DNA of 64,000 nucleotides, taken from positions 2,356,001 to 2,420,000 of the forward strand of contig NZ_LT607753.1 of NCBI RefSeq assembly GCF_900090295.1. The letters run 5' to 3'. The notes under the pieces are model-generated. The model made no database searches. It was given only the letters and a program-made list of their open reading frames with translations, and had not been told where the DNA came from. This DNA comes from Micromonospora coxensis. Its GTDB lineage: Bacteria > Actinomycetota > Actinomycetes > Mycobacteriales > Micromonosporaceae. Within the stretch, counting starts at the first letter, position 1, and each line of letters opens with the position of its first letter. Below are positions 45,539 through 56,234 of this stretch, in pieces. A program made the position numbers and the translations under genes.

Positions 45539-45544
45539 ACCCTA
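45539..45544 (-). promoter_or_regulatory. -10 hexamer TAGGGT, leaderless start of the MFS gene
   Basis: TAGGGT on the minus strand ends 8 bases before GTG 45530; no ribosome site lies between. Confidence 0.5.
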
Positions 45545-45599
45545 CCCCGCCGGTCACACCCCGACCGGGCAGTGCGACCCGTCCGACCGCCGAACGACC

Positions 45600-45633
45600 G
45601 CGCCCCCGGCCGGTCGTACCGGTCCGGGGGCGC
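45600..45633 (-). terminator. Terminator hairpin after the RND gene
   Basis: A 10-bp stem (45600-45609 with 45624-45633) encloses a second small stem (CCGG-TCGTA-CCGG). It lies 17 bases past the RND stop and before the MFS promoter. Confidence 0.75.
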
Positions 45634-45649
45634 GTCGTGCCGCTTCGGG

Positions 45650-48600
45650 CTACTCCGTCGGGGGCAGCGGCGACGTGCGGCTCTTCGGCAGGCGCAGCAC
45701 CTCGAACTGGTCGGTGCCGTCCACCAGCGCGGCCGAGGGCGCCGGCCGGGCCGGAGGCGGCGCGTCTGCCGTACCGTCGGCGGCGCCGGCGCCCACCGCG
45801 GCCGGGACGGCGGCGGGCGCCTCGGCCCCGGCGTCGGCCCGCCGATCGGGGGCGGACCCACCGGAGCGCCGGGCCCGCCGCTCCCGCAGCGACTCCCTGG
45901 TCCGCTCCACCATGGTGTAGAGCGTCGGCACCAGCACCAGGGTCAGCAGCGTGGAGCTGAGCAGGCCGCCGATCACCACCACCGCGAGCGGCTGGGAGAT
46001 GAACCCGCCCTGCCCGGTGAGCCCGAGGGCCATCGGCAGGAGCGCGAAGATGGTGGCGACCGCGGTCATCAGGATCGGCCGCAGCCGGCGCCGGCCGCCC
46101 TCGACCACCGCCTCGGTCACGCCCATCCCCTGCGCCCGGTACTGGTTGACCAGGTCGAGCAGCACGATCGCGTTGGTCACCACGATGCCGACCAGCATCA
46201 GCACGCCGATCAGCGCCGGCACGCCGAGCGGGGTGCCGGTGGCCAGCAGCAGGCCGATCGCGCCGGTCGCGGCGAACGGGATCGAGATCAGCAGGATCAG
46301 CGCCTGGGTGATGCTGCGGAAGGTCGCCACCATGATCAGGAAGACGATGGCGATCGCCGCGAGCACGGCCAGCCCCAGGTCGGCGAAGGCCTCCTGCTGG
46401 TCGGCGCTCGCCCCGCCGACGGTGACCGTCGCGCCCGGCACGTCGATGGCGTCCAGCCGCTTCTTCAGCTCGGTCGTGGTCGCGCCGAGGTTCGAGCCGG
46501 TGGCCGAGCCGGTCACCGAGACGCTGCGCTCACCGTCGATCCGGGTGACCTGCTGCGGCCCGGTGCCCTCGGTGACGTCGGCGATGGCGTCCAGCGGGAC
46601 CGGACCGACCCGCAGCGCGCGCAGTTGCTCCACGGTCAGCGGCGGGGTCGCCGCCGTCCGCAGGACCACGTCCTGCTGGCCGCCGTCGAGCGTCACCTGC
46701 CCGAGCGGGGCACCCCGGTACGCCTGGGCCACGAGCTGCCCGACCGCCGCCTCGCTCAACCCGACCTTGGCCGCGGCGAGCCGGTCGACGACCACGTCGA
46801 CGCGCGGCACCCGGGTCGCCAGGCCGGACTGCACGTCCTCGACGCCCGGCGTGCCCTCCATCGCCGCGCGGGCGGCGTCGGCGGCCCGGGTCAGCGTCTC
46901 CTGGTCGGCGGCCTGGACGACCACCTCCAGCTTGTCGCCCTGCCCCTGGCCGAAGGTCAGCTCGCCGACCTGGTCGCCGAGGGGCGCGAACCGCTCGCGG
47001 AGGACCTCCTTCATCTCCTTCGCGTCGGTGTCGTCGCCCAGCGCCAGCGACCAGCGGGCGACGTTGTTGCCGCCGCCGCCCTCCCACGGCCGGTCGCTGC
47101 CGCCCGCCGTCACCTGGTACGTCTCGACGCCGTCGGTGCGGGCCAGCACCTCCTCGACCGTGCGGGCGGCCTGGTCGGTGGCGGCCAGGCCGGCGCCGGC
47201 CGGCAGCTCCTGCGTCATGGTGAGGGTGTCCTGGCCGGAGTCGTCCAGGAAGTTCGTCTCGAGCTGCCGGGAGAGGCCGAAGGTGCCGAGCAGCACCAGC
47301 ATGCCCACCGCCACGGTGATCCAGCGGGTGGCCCGGGACCGGGTGGCGAACCCGATCGCCGGCAGGTACGCCCGCTGCAACGGGCTGCGCAGCTCCCTGG
47401 CCTCGGCGGCCCGGCGCACCTCGGCGTCGTCCGCGCCGGTGCGGGGCTTGAGGAACCAGTACGCCAGCACCGGGATCACGGTCAGCGAGACCAACAGCGA
47501 GGCGAGCAGGGCCACCGTCACGGTGATCGCGAAGGGCGCGAAGAGCTGCCCGACGAAACCACCCACCAGCGCGATCGGCGCGAACACGGCGACCGTGGTG
47601 AGGGTGGACGCGGTGACCGCGCCGGCCACCTCGCGGACCGCGGTGACGATCGCGGCCCGCTTCTCCTCGCCGTACTCCAGGTGGCGTTTGATGTTCTCCA
47701 ACACCACGATCGAGTCGTCGACCACCCGGCCGACCGCGATGGTGAGCGCGCCGAGGGTGAGCAGGTTGAGCGAGTAGTCGCCGATCCAGAGCGCGATCAG
47801 CGCCACCACCACCGACAGCGGGATGGAGACCGCGGTGACCACCGTGGAGCGCACCGACAGCAGGAAGACCAGGATCACCACCACGGCCATCACCAGGCCG
47901 AGCAGGCCCTCGGTGGTGAGGCTCTCGATCGACTTCTCCACGAACGGCGCCTGGTCGAAGACGACGGTCAGCTCGGCGCCCGAGTCGGCGCGCAGGTCGG
48001 CCAGCCGGTCGCGGATCTCGTGGGAGATGCGGACCGCGTTGCCGTCGAGGGTGGCGGTGACCTCGACGCCGAGGCTCTCCTTGCCGTTGGTGCGGGTGAT
48101 CGCGGTGGCCGGCGCGATCTGCTGCTCCACCGTCGCCACGTCGCCGAGGCGGACCGGGGGCGCCTTCGGCGCGCTCGGGGTCAGCACGATGCCGCGCAGC
48201 TCGTCCAGGGTGGTGACCGGGGCGCCGACCTGCACCGGCAGGGCCCGGGTGCCGTCGGTGACCGCCCCGGCGGGAATCGAGACGCCGTTGGACTTGAGCG
48301 CCGTGCCGATCGCGGTGGGGGCGAGCCGGGCGGCGGCGAACCTGGCCGGGTCCGGGGTGATCGTCACGACCTGCTCGCGGGTCCCGGTCACCGCGACCGT
48401 GCGGACGCCGTCGATCCCCTCCAGCTCGGGTACGACGGTGGTGCGCAGCTTCTCGGCCAGCGCCTGCTCGTCGCCGCCGCCGCTGGCGGCGAGCACCACC
48501 GCCGGCAGGTCGTCGGTGCTGCCGGTCAGCACCTGCGGGTCGACGCCCTCGGGCAGCTGCGCCTGGATCCGGCCCAGCGCGGTCTGCATCTTGCTGGCCG

Positions 48601-48913
48601 CGTCGTCGACGTCTGTGCCGAAGGTGAACTCGACGGCGACGGTGGCCGAGCCCTCCCGGGAGGTGGAGGTGATCTTCTCCAGCCCGGGCAGTCCCTGGAT
48701 GCTGTTCTCGATCGGCTCGGTGACCTGGGACTCGACGATCTCGGGGCCGGCGCCGGGGTAGACGGCGACGACGAACGCCCCCGGGAACTCCAGGGACGGC
48801 AGGAGCTGCTGCTTGAGCGAGGGCACCGCGAACGCCCCGAACAGCGCGGTGACCACCGCGATCAGGGCGACGAGACCCCGGTTGGCGAGACTGGCTCTGG
48901 CGAGCAACGACAT
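45650..48913 (-). CDS. RND-family efflux pump (AcrB/HAE1-like)
   Basis: The product is 1087 residues, the full length of an AcrB-type RND protein, with twelve membrane helices and two large outside domains. Motifs include LPSLEFPGAFVVAVYPGAGP near the start and AVGRVVDDSIVVLENIKRHL in helix 4 with the proton-relay Asp pair, and a repeat-half AILVGIVVTNAIVLLDLVNQ-type helix in the second half. HAE1 pumps are typical of Gram-negative bacteria; actinobacteria more often have MMPL proteins. No membrane-fusion or outer-channel gene is nearby, so it probably works alone. The last 90 residues are Ala/Pro-rich. Substrate is unknown. Confidence 0.93.
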   Translation of the reverse strand: MSLLARASLANRGLVALIAVVTALFGAFAVPSLKQQLLPSLEFPGAFVVAVYPGAGPEIVESQVTEPIENSIQGLPGLEKITSTSREGSATVAVEFTFGTDVDDAASKMQTALGRIQAQLPEGVDPQVLTGSTDDLPAVVLAASGGGDEQALAEKLRTTVVPELEGIDGVRTVAVTGTREQVVTITPDPARFAAARLAPTAIGTALKSNGVSIPAGAVTDGTRALPVQVGAPVTTLDELRGIVLTPSAPKAPPVRLGDVATVEQQIAPATAITRTNGKESLGVEVTATLDGNAVRISHEIRDRLADLRADSGAELTVVFDQAPFVEKSIESLTTEGLLGLVMAVVVILVFLLSVRSTVVTAVSIPLSVVVALIALWIGDYSLNLLTLGALTIAVGRVVDDSIVVLENIKRHLEYGEEKRAAIVTAVREVAGAVTASTLTTVAVFAPIALVGGFVGQLFAPFAITVTVALLASLLVSLTVIPVLAYWFLKPRTGADDAEVRRAAEARELRSPLQRAYLPAIGFATRSRATRWITVAVGMLVLLGTFGLSRQLETNFLDDSGQDTLTMTQELPAGAGLAATDQAARTVEEVLARTDGVETYQVTAGGSDRPWEGGGGNNVARWSLALGDDTDAKEMKEVLRERFAPLGDQVGELTFGQGQGDKLEVVVQAADQETLTRAADAARAAMEGTPGVEDVQSGLATRVPRVDVVVDRLAAAKVGLSEAAVGQLVAQAYRGAPLGQVTLDGGQQDVVLRTAATPPLTVEQLRALRVGPVPLDAIADVTEGTGPQQVTRIDGERSVSVTGSATGSNLGATTTELKKRLDAIDVPGATVTVGGASADQQEAFADLGLAVLAAIAIVFLIMVATFRSITQALILLISIPFAATGAIGLLLATGTPLGVPALIGVLMLVGIVVTNAIVLLDLVNQYRAQGMGVTEAVVEGGRRRLRPILMTAVATIFALLPMALGLTGQGGFISQPLAVVVIGGLLSSTLLTLVLVPTLYTMVERTRESLRERRARRSGGSAPDRRADAGAEAPAAVPAAVGAGAADGTADAPPPARPAPSAALVDGTDQFEVLRLPKSRTSPLPPTE

Positions 48914-49103
48914 CGGCGTGACTCACTTCTGCGAAGGCGGCGACGAGGTACGCAAAGTCTGCCCGACCCGCCCTACCCCACCCCACCCGCCCCCGTACCC
49001 ACCCGTCGCGAGGCGATCAAGAAGTTCGGGCGATCGGTAAGCGCTTGCCGGTGCGCAGATCCCTTGATCGCCGCGGCGGGAGGCCGCAGGTGGACGGTGG
49101 GGG

Positions 49104-50153
49104 TCAGGCCAGGTCGAGGGAGCGGGCGGCGGAGAGGGGGTCGTTGGCGATGGTGACCGGGGAGGGAGCCGTGGAGATGGCCCACTCCGGGTCCTTCAGG
49201 CCGTGGCCGGTGACCGTGCAGACCACCCTGGAGCCGGCCGGGATCCGGCCCGCCGCGCCCTGCTGGAGCAGACCGGCGACGCTCGCCGCGCTGCCCAGCT
49301 CCACGAAGACCCCCACCTCCCGGGCGAGCAGCCGGTACGCCGACAGGATCTCCCGGTCGGTGACCGCCGCGATCAGCCCCCGCGAGGCGTCCCGGGCGTC
49401 GACCGCCTTCGTCCAGCTCGCCGGGTTGCCGATCCGGATCGCGGTGGCGATGGTGGACGGCTCCGGCACCACCTTGCCGGTGACGATCGGGGCCGCCCCG
49501 GCGGCCTGGAAGCCGTACATCTGCGGGGCCCGGGTGGCGTTGCCGACCGCCAGCTCCTCCGAGTAGCCCATCCAGTAGGCCGAGACGTTGCCGGCGTTGC
49601 CGACCGGCAGGCAGTGGATGTCCGGGGCGTCGCCGAGCGCCTCGACGATCTCGAAGGCGGCGGTCTTCTGCCCGTGCAGCCGGTCCGGGTTGACGGAGTT
49701 GACCAGGGCCACCGGGTAGTCCAGGGCGAGCTTCGAGGCGAGCGCCAGGCAGTCGTCGAAGTTGCCCTGCACCTGGAGCAGCTTCGCGCCGTGCACCAGC
49801 GCCTGGGCCAGCTTGCCCAGCGCGATCTTGCCCTGCGGCACCAGCACCGCGCAGGTGATCCCGGCACGGGCCGCGTACGCCGCGGCGGAGGCGCTGGTGT
49901 TGCCGGTGGACGCGCAGATGATCGCCTTGTCGCCCGCCTCGACCGCCTTGGAGACCGCGACGGTCATGCCCCGGTCCTTGAACGAGCCGGTCGGGTTGGC
50001 CCCCTCGACCTTCAGCCAGACGTCGGCGTCGAGCCGCGCGGAGAGCACCGGCGCGGGCAGCAGCGGAGTGTTCCCCTCGTGCAGGGTGACGACGGGAGTC
50101 GCGTCGGTGACCGGCAGCCGGTCCCGGTACGTCTCGATCAGACCCCGCCACAT
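49104..50153 (-). CDS. thrC: Threonine synthase
   Basis: The product is 349 residues from ATG 50153, with GAGGAG upstream. This is the shorter bacterial type. The PLP lysine lies in [13 protein letters not shown], and the phosphate loop in [11 protein letters not shown]. It converts O-phosphohomoserine to threonine. It lies 115 bases downstream of hom. The usual next gene, thrB, is 5.5 kb away. Confidence 0.96.
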   Translation of the reverse strand: MWRGLIETYRDRLPVTDATPVVTLHEGNTPLLPAPVLSARLDADVWLKVEGANPTGSFKDRGMTVAVSKAVEAGDKAIICASTGNTSASAAAYAARAGITCAVLVPQGKIALGKLAQALVHGAKLLQVQGNFDDCLALASKLALDYPVALVNSVNPDRLHGQKTAAFEIVEALGDAPDIHCLPVGNAGNVSAYWMGYSEELAVGNATRAPQMYGFQAAGAAPIVTGKVVPEPSTIATAIRIGNPASWTKAVDARDASRGLIAAVTDREILSAYRLLAREVGVFVELGSAASVAGLLQQGAAGRIPAGSRVVCTVTGHGLKDPEWAISTAPSPVTIANDPLSAARSLDLA

Positions 50154-50268
50154 GTCGCTCTCCTCGCCTTCGTCGCCCCGGGCCACGCCGGGGCCCCTAC
50201 CCAGAGTGGACCAGCCGCCCGGACCGGCCGACGGCACACCCGCCCGTAACCACCAGGCGAGACGCGCG

Positions 50269-51591
50269 CTACGCGCCGCCCTCGACCCGCAGCACGCTCG
50301 CCACCGAGCGGACGATCTCCAGCCCGCGCAGCTCCCGCACGGTGGCGGCGAGCGCGGCGTCCGGGGCGACGTGGGTGACGATGACCAGCTCCGCGTCGCC
50401 CCGACCGGCCGGGCCGCCGCCCGCCGGGCCCTGCCGGACGGTGGCGATGGAGACCTCGTGCCGGGCGAAGACCCCGGCCACCGCCTCCAGCACACCCGGC
50501 CGGTCGGCCACGTCGAGGCTGATGTGGTAGCGGGTCAGCGCCTCCCCCATCGGCCGCACCGCCAGGTCGGCGTACGCGGACTCGCTGGCCGCGCGGGCCC
50601 CGGCGAGCCGGTTGCGGGCCACCGCCACCACGTCGCCGAGCACCGCGCTGGCGGTCGGCGCACCACCGGCGCCCCGGCCGTAGAACATGAGCTGCCCGGC
50701 CGCCTCGGCCTCGACGAAGACCGCGTTGAAGGCGTCGGAGACGCTGGCCAGGGGGTGGGTGAGCGGAATCATCGCCGGGTGCACCCGGACGCTGACCGTC
50801 TCCCGGCCGGCGGCGTCGGCGCCCCGGGCGGCGATGCAGAGCAGCTTGATGGTGCAGCCCATCGCCTTGGCGCTGGCCACGTCCGCCGCGGTCACCTCGG
50901 TGATGCCCTCGCGGTGCACGTCGGCGGCGGTGACCCGGGTGTGGAAGGCCAGCGAGGCGAGGATGGCCGCCTTGGCGGCGGCGTCGAAGCCCTCCACGTC
51001 GGCCGTCGGGTCGGCCTCGGCGTACCCCAGCTCGGTCGCCTCCTCCAGCGCCTCGGCGAAGCCGGCGCCGGTGGCGTCCATGGCGGAGAGGATGAAGTTG
51101 GTGGTGCCGTTGACGATGCCGGTGACCCGGTTGATCCGGTCCCCGTGCAGCGACTCGCGCAGCGGGCGCAGCAGCGGGATCGCCCCGGCCACGCTGGCCT
51201 CGTAGTAGAGGTCGGCGCCACCCTCGGCGGCCGCGTCGTGCAGGGACGCCCCGTCCTCGGCCAGCAGCGCCTTGTTCGCGGTGACCACGCTCTTGCCGGC
51301 CCGCAGCGCCTCGACCAGCCAGCTCCGGGCCGGCTCGATGCCGCCGACGACCTCGACCACCACGTCCACGTCCTCGCGCTTGATCAGCGCGAGCGGGTCG
51401 GTGGTGAAGATCGCCGGGTCCACCGGCAGGTCGCCGCGGTCGCGCCCGACCCGGCGTACGGCGATGCCGGCGATCTCCAGCGGAGCGCCGATCCGGGCCG
51501 CGAGGTCGGCCGACTGCTCGTGCAGCAGCCGGACCACCTCGCTGCCCACGGTCCCGCAGCCGAGCAGCGCCAAACGCACAGGTGACGTCAT
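50269..51591 (-). CDS. hom: Homoserine dehydrogenase
   Basis: The product is 440 residues. The NAD(P) site is [15 protein letters not shown]; the catalytic core includes [13 protein letters not shown] and [20 protein letters not shown]. The C-terminal 85 residues form an ACT domain ([20 protein letters not shown]), which allows feedback inhibition by threonine. It reduces aspartate semialdehyde to homoserine. The start overlaps the lysA stop by 4 bases (ATGA), so both share one transcript. Confidence 0.97.
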   Translation of the reverse strand: MTSPVRLALLGCGTVGSEVVRLLHEQSADLAARIGAPLEIAGIAVRRVGRDRGDLPVDPAIFTTDPLALIKREDVDVVVEVVGGIEPARSWLVEALRAGKSVVTANKALLAEDGASLHDAAAEGGADLYYEASVAGAIPLLRPLRESLHGDRINRVTGIVNGTTNFILSAMDATGAGFAEALEEATELGYAEADPTADVEGFDAAAKAAILASLAFHTRVTAADVHREGITEVTAADVASAKAMGCTIKLLCIAARGADAAGRETVSVRVHPAMIPLTHPLASVSDAFNAVFVEAEAAGQLMFYGRGAGGAPTASAVLGDVVAVARNRLAGARAASESAYADLAVRPMGEALTRYHISLDVADRPGVLEAVAGVFARHEVSIATVRQGPAGGGPAGRGDAELVIVTHVAPDAALAATVRELRGLEIVRSVASVLRVEGGA

Positions 51592-52973
51592 CCCACATCC
51601 AAAGCGAGCAGGTCCTCTTCGGTCTCCCGCCGGACGATCAGCCGGGCCGCGCCCTCGCGCACCGCGACCACCGGGGGCCGGGGCACGTGGTTGTAGTTGC
51701 TGGCCATGCTGCGGCAGTAGGCGCCCGTGCCGGGCACCGCCACAAGATCTCCGGGCTGCACGTCGGCGGGCAGGAATTCATCCTTCACCACGATGTCCCC
51801 GGACTCACAATGCTTTCCCACCACGCGGGCGAGCAGCGCCGGTGCCGACGAGGCCCGGTTGGCCAGCGTCGCCGAGTACGACGCGTCGTACAGGGCGGTG
51901 CGGATGTTGTCGCTCATCCCGCCGTCCACGCTGACGTACGTCCGGATGCCGTCGACGTCCTTGACGGTGCCCACCTCGTACAGGGTGAAGACCGCGGGGC
52001 CGACGATGGCCCGACCCGGCTCGATCGACAGGTGCGGCACGGCCAGCCGCTCGCTGGCGCACTCCGAGTCGACGATCTTGCGCAGCCGCTTGGCCAGGTC
52101 CTGCGGGCTGGCCGGGTCGTCCTGCGTGGTGTACGCGATGCCGAAGCCACCGCCGAGGTCCAGCTCGGGCAGCTCCACCCCGCGCGCGTCGCGGATCTGC
52201 GCCTGCAGGGCGAGCACCCGGCGGGCGGAGACCTCGAAGCCGCTGGCGTCGAAGATCTGCGAGCCGATGTGCGAGTGCAGGCCGCGCAGGTCCAGCACGC
52301 CCTCGTCGAGGACCTTGAAGGCGGCCGCTGCGGCGGCCCCGCCGGCGAGGGAGAAGCCGAACTTCTGGTCCTCGTGGGCGGTGGCGATGAACTCGTGGGT
52401 GTGCGCCTCGACGCCGACGGTGACCCGGATCAGCACGCCGGGGCGTACCCCCCGCTCGCGGGCGAGCGCGGTGAGCCGGTCGATCTCGGTGAACGAGTCG
52501 AGGATGATCCGCCCGACCCCGGCGTCCAGCGCCCGGGTCAGCTCGGCCACCGACTTGTTGTTGCCGTGGAAGCCGATCCGCTCGGGCGGCATCCCGGCCG
52601 AGAGCGCCGTGGCCAGCTCGCCGCCGGTGCAGACGTCGAGGTGCAGACCCTCCTCGGCGATCATCCGGACCACCGCCCGGCAGAGGAACGCCTTGCCGGC
52701 GTAGTAGACGTCCACGTCGCTGAAGGCGGCGCGGAAGTCGCGGCAGCGCGAGCGCAGGTCGTCCTCGTCGAGCACGTACACCGGGGTGCCGAACTCGGCG
52801 GCGATGTCGCGGACGCCGAGGCCGGCGACGGTGAGCGCGCCGTCCGCGGCGCGCGCGACGTTGCGCGGCCACAGCTGCGGCACCAGGGCGTTGACGTCGA
52901 CCGGGGTACGCAGCCACGCCGGCCCCCGGTGGCCGATGTCGCCGTGCAGGGCGCCTGCCTCGTGCGCGCGCAT
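51588..52973 (-). CDS. lysA: Diaminopimelate decarboxylase
   Basis: The product is 461 residues. The PLP lysine is in VYYAGKAFLCRAV, with the family motifs GFHGNNKS, HSHIGSQI (here LHSHIGSQIFD) and ELDLGGGFGIAY. The other active-site Cys is in KHCESGD. It makes L-lysine from meso-diaminopimelate, the same precursor used for the peptidoglycan cross-link. It starts 3 bases after the argS stop and overlaps hom. Confidence 0.97.
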   Translation of the reverse strand: MRAHEAGALHGDIGHRGPAWLRTPVDVNALVPQLWPRNVARAADGALTVAGLGVRDIAAEFGTPVYVLDEDDLRSRCRDFRAAFSDVDVYYAGKAFLCRAVVRMIAEEGLHLDVCTGGELATALSAGMPPERIGFHGNNKSVAELTRALDAGVGRIILDSFTEIDRLTALARERGVRPGVLIRVTVGVEAHTHEFIATAHEDQKFGFSLAGGAAAAAAFKVLDEGVLDLRGLHSHIGSQIFDASGFEVSARRVLALQAQIRDARGVELPELDLGGGFGIAYTTQDDPASPQDLAKRLRKIVDSECASERLAVPHLSIEPGRAIVGPAVFTLYEVGTVKDVDGIRTYVSVDGGMSDNIRTALYDASYSATLANRASSAPALLARVVGKHCESGDIVVKDEFLPADVQPGDLVAVPGTGAYCRSMASNYNHVPRPPVVAVREGAARLIVRRETEEDLLALDVG

Positions 52974-52976
52974 GTG

Positions 52977-54641
52977 CTACATCCTCTCCGGGGCGGAGAC
53001 GCCGAGCAGCCGCAGGCCGTTGGCGATGACCACCCGGGTCGCGTCGTTGAGCCAGAGCCGGGCGCGGTGCAGGTCGGTGACCTCCTCCTCGCCGCGCGGC
53101 AGGATCCGGCAGTTGTCGTAGAACCGGTGGTAGGCGCCGGCCAGGTCCTCCAGGTACCGCGCCACCCGGTGCGGACCGCGCAGCTCGGCCGCCGTCGCCA
53201 CCACGTCGGGGAACTCGGCGAGCGCCTTGAGCAGCTCGTTCTCCTTCTCGTGCCCGAGCAGCTCGGCCCGGAAGGCCGCGCCGTCGCCCCGGGTCAGCCC
53301 GATCTCGGCGGCGTTGCGGCCGACGCTGGCGGTCCGGGCGGCCACGTACTGCACGTAGTAGACCGGATTGTCGCGGGTGGCCCGGGTCCACAGCTCGACG
53401 TCGATGTCGATCGGGGAGTCGCTGGAGTAGCGGGCCAGCGCGTACCGGGAGGCGTCCACGCCGATCGCGTCGACCAGGTCCTCCAGGGTGACCACCGTGC
53501 CGGCCCGCTTGCTCATCCGCACCGGGGCGCCGTCGCGGACCAGGTTGACCAGCTGGCCGATGAGGATCTCCAGGTTGCGCTCCGGGTCGTCACCGAAGCA
53601 GGCGGCCATCGCCTTCATCCGGCCGATGTAGCCGTGGTGGTCGGCGCCCAGCATGATCACGACCCGCTCGAAGCCGCGCTCGCGCTTGTCGAGGTAGTAC
53701 GCGCAGTCGGCGGCGAAGTAGGTCCACTCGCCGTTGGACTTGCGCAGCACCCGGTCCTTGTCGTCGCCGAAGTCGGTGGTGCGCAGCCAGGTCGCGCCCT
53801 CGGCCTCGAAGACGTGGCCCTGCTCGCGCAGCCGGTGCAGGGCGAGGTCCAGCTCACCCCGGTCGTGCAGGTCCTTCTCGTTGAAGTACGTGTCGAACTC
53901 GACGCCGAAGCCGGCCAGCGAGGACTTGATCTCGGCGAACATCAGCGCGACGCCCTCGACCCGGAAGACCTCCTGGGCGGCGGCGTCGTCCAGCTCCAGC
54001 ACGTCGGGGCGGATCCGCCGGACCGCCTCGGCGATCTCCGCGATGTACGCCCCGCCGTACCCGTCCTCGGGGGCGGGCTCACCCTTGGCGGCGGCGAGCA
54101 GCGACCGGGCGAACCGGTCGATCTGGGAGCCGGCGTCGTTGAAGTAGTACTCCGTGCCGACCTGGGCGCCGGTGGCCCGCAGCAGCCGGCTGAGCGCGTC
54201 GCCGACGGCGGCCCAGCGGACCCCGCCGATGTGCACCGGGCCGGTCGGGTTGGCCGAGACGAACTCCAGGTTGATCTTCAAGCCGGCGAGCCGGTCGCTG
54301 CGGCCGTACTCCTCGCCGGCCTCGACGATCACCCGGGCGAGCTGGCCGGCGGCGGCCGCGTCGAGCCGGATGTTCAGGAAGCCGGGGCCGGCGATCTCCA
54401 CCGACTTGACCCCGGCGGCCCGGCCGAGCTGCTCGGCCAGGGCGGTGGCCAGCTCGCGCGGCGGCACCCCCACCTTCTTGCTGAGCTGCAGCGCCAGCGT
54501 CGAGGCGTAGTCCCCGTGCTCGGGATTGCGCGGTCGCTCGACCGCGGTCTTCGCCGGGAGCGCGGCGGGGTCCAGCCCCCGCTCGGTGAAGACGGCGTGG
54601 GCTGCGGAGAGGACGACCTCGGCGAGTTCTGCAGGAGTCAC
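52977..54641 (-). CDS. argS: Arginyl-tRNA synthetase
   Basis: The product is 554 residues. The class I signatures are [10 protein letters not shown] (HIGH-like) near residue 133 and [13 protein letters not shown] (KMSKS-like). The N-terminal domain that recognises the D-loop is present ([20 protein letters not shown]). GTG 54641 is preceded by TAGCAT and 6 bases, so the message is probably leaderless. It leads the argS-lysA-hom operon. An arginine tRNA gene lies 2.6 kb away on the other strand. Confidence 0.97.
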   Translation of the reverse strand: MTPAELAEVVLSAAHAVFTERGLDPAALPAKTAVERPRNPEHGDYASTLALQLSKKVGVPPRELATALAEQLGRAAGVKSVEIAGPGFLNIRLDAAAAGQLARVIVEAGEEYGRSDRLAGLKINLEFVSANPTGPVHIGGVRWAAVGDALSRLLRATGAQVGTEYYFNDAGSQIDRFARSLLAAAKGEPAPEDGYGGAYIAEIAEAVRRIRPDVLELDDAAAQEVFRVEGVALMFAEIKSSLAGFGVEFDTYFNEKDLHDRGELDLALHRLREQGHVFEAEGATWLRTTDFGDDKDRVLRKSNGEWTYFAADCAYYLDKRERGFERVVIMLGADHHGYIGRMKAMAACFGDDPERNLEILIGQLVNLVRDGAPVRMSKRAGTVVTLEDLVDAIGVDASRYALARYSSDSPIDIDVELWTRATRDNPVYYVQYVAARTASVGRNAAEIGLTRGDGAAFRAELLGHEKENELLKALAEFPDVVATAAELRGPHRVARYLEDLAGAYHRFYDNCRILPRGEEEVTDLHRARLWLNDATRVVIANGLRLLGVSAPERM

Positions 54642-54647
54642 CGAACC

Positions 54648-54666
54648 ATGCTAGCGGGGGTAGACT
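54648..54666. promoter_or_regulatory. Divergent -10 elements of argS and the DUF3105 gene
   Basis: On the minus strand TAGCAT (54648-54653) lies 6 bases before the argS GTG. On the plus strand TAGACT (54661-54666) serves the DUF3105 gene with a leader of about 68 bases. The two hexamers are 7 bases apart, so the promoters compete or are co-controlled. Confidence 0.5.
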
Positions 54667-54741
54667 CGGGCACCGCGGCGGCGACCCAGCATGTGAACCC
54701 GGCCCGCCAGATCCCCTGACCGACCGACCTGACGAGGCACG

Positions 54742-55548
54742 ATGAGCATCAGCACCCCGGGTGGCCCGGAGCGCCGCCCGACCGTGGTCAGCACCGGCAA
54801 GAAGCCGGCGGCAGGCCGGCCCGCGTCCGGCGCCAAGCCGGGGGCCGGCAAGTCGACGGGCACTCCCCGGCAGACGGCGGGCGGTAAGGGCCCCCGTAAG
54901 CCGATCGCCCCGGTGAAGGTGAGCCAGGGCCGGTCGTGGGGGCCGATCGCGCTCTTCGTCGCCGTCGGCGTGCTCGCCGCGTCGATCATCGGCTACGGCG
55001 CGTACGCGGCCTTCCAGGGCTCCAAGCCGTGGGAGAAGCGGGCCGCCGACATCGACGGCATCGTCGACTTCCGGGCCAAGGACGACAAGCTGGTCCAGGG
55101 CGGCCAGCACCAGCAGGGCGCGATCAAGTACGACATCACCCCGCCGGTCGCCGGCCCGCACAACGCGGCCTGGCAGAACTGCATGGGTGACGTCTACGAC
55201 GCCCCGATCTCCAGCGAGCACGCGGTGCACAGCCTGGAGCACGGCGCGGTCTGGATCACCTACCGCCCCGACCTGCCCGCCGACCAGGTGGCGAAGCTGC
55301 GCGAGAAGGTCCAGGGCAAGGAGAAGCTGATGCTCAGCCCGTACGAGGGGCTGGACAAGGCGATCTCGCTGCAGGCCTGGGGTTACCAGCTCAAGGTCGA
55401 CAACGCCGACGACGGCCGGATCGACGAGTTCATCAAGACGCTGCGGGTGAACGCCTCCGTCGAGGGCCCGAACGCCAACTGCGGCCAGGGCATCACCGCG
55501 ACCGGCACCGCGCCGCGCGATCTCGGCAACCAGATGCAGAGCCAGTGA
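54742..55548 (+). CDS. DUF3105 membrane-anchored protein
   Basis: The product is 268 residues with a GAGG ribosome site. A Lys/Pro/Gly-rich cytoplasmic tail (1-63) is followed by a membrane helix (about 66-90) and an outside DUF3105 domain. The conserved region contains VAGPHNAAWQNCMGDVYDAP, HAVHSLEHGAVWITYRP and the closing NCGQG. The His residues suggest metal binding. DUF3105 has no established activity. Its partner, a DUF305 gene, begins 13 bases later, an arrangement often seen in actinobacteria. Confidence 0.88.
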   Translation: MSISTPGGPERRPTVVSTGKKPAAGRPASGAKPGAGKSTGTPRQTAGGKGPRKPIAPVKVSQGRSWGPIALFVAVGVLAASIIGYGAYAAFQGSKPWEKRAADIDGIVDFRAKDDKLVQGGQHQQGAIKYDITPPVAGPHNAAWQNCMGDVYDAPISSEHAVHSLEHGAVWITYRPDLPADQVAKLREKVQGKEKLMLSPYEGLDKAISLQAWGYQLKVDNADDGRIDEFIKTLRVNASVEGPNANCGQGITATGTAPRDLGNQMQSQ

Positions 55549-55561
55549 CGAGGGACGCCCG

Positions 55562-56218
55562 ATGACCGCACCCACGACGACGGCGCAGGCCCCGGTCACC
55601 GACCCCGGTGACCGGCGGCCGGCCCGCCGCTTCGGCACCCTGGCGCTCGCGGCCGCCGTCGTGGTCGGCCTCCTGCTCGGGTACGCGGGCGGCCTGCTCA
55701 CGCCGACGTTCACCCGTCCGGGTGACACCTCGGCGGAGGCGGGCTTCGCCCGGGACATGACCAGCCACCACGCCCAGGCGGTGGAGATGGGGCTGATCGC
55801 CTTCCAGCGGGGCGCCGACCCCGAGGTGCGCCAGGTCGGCGGGGACATCGCCACCGGCCAGCAGGGCGAGATCGGCACCATGCAGACCTGGCTGCGCTCC
55901 TGGGGGCTGGACCCGACCGGCTCGGAGCCGGCGATGGCCTGGATGCCCGACGGCAAGGCCGGTGTGCAGAACGGGCTGATGCCCGGCATGGCCACCCCGG
56001 AGGAGATGGCGAAGCTGCGCGCCGCTCAGGGCGCGGAGCTGGACCGGCTCTTCCTGCAGATGATGATCAAGCACCACCTGGGCGGGATCCACATGATCCA
56101 GGGCATCCTCGACGCCGGTGGCGACGACGACGTGCTCAAGGTCGCCCAGACGATGAAGAACACCCAGCAGACGGACCTGGTCAACCTCCAGAACGCCCTG
56201 AAGCGTCTGGGCGGCTGA
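55562..56218 (+). CDS. DUF305 membrane-anchored protein
   Basis: The product is 218 residues with GAGG upstream. A membrane anchor lies at about 26-47. The outside DUF305 four-helix domain has the doublet signature DMTSHHAQAVEM and, in the second half, MMIKHHLGGIHM, each with His and Met residues suited to copper or iron. DUF305 proteins resemble ferritin-like copper-binding proteins. With the DUF3105 gene it probably forms one extracytoplasmic metal-handling unit; that is inference. Confidence 0.9.
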   Translation: MTAPTTTAQAPVTDPGDRRPARRFGTLALAAAVVVGLLLGYAGGLLTPTFTRPGDTSAEAGFARDMTSHHAQAVEMGLIAFQRGADPEVRQVGGDIATGQQGEIGTMQTWLRSWGLDPTGSEPAMAWMPDGKAGVQNGLMPGMATPEEMAKLRAAQGAELDRLFLQMMIKHHLGGIHMIQGILDAGGDDDVLKVAQTMKNTQQTDLVNLQNALKRLGG

Positions 56219-56234
56219 CCGACCCGCCGCGCCC

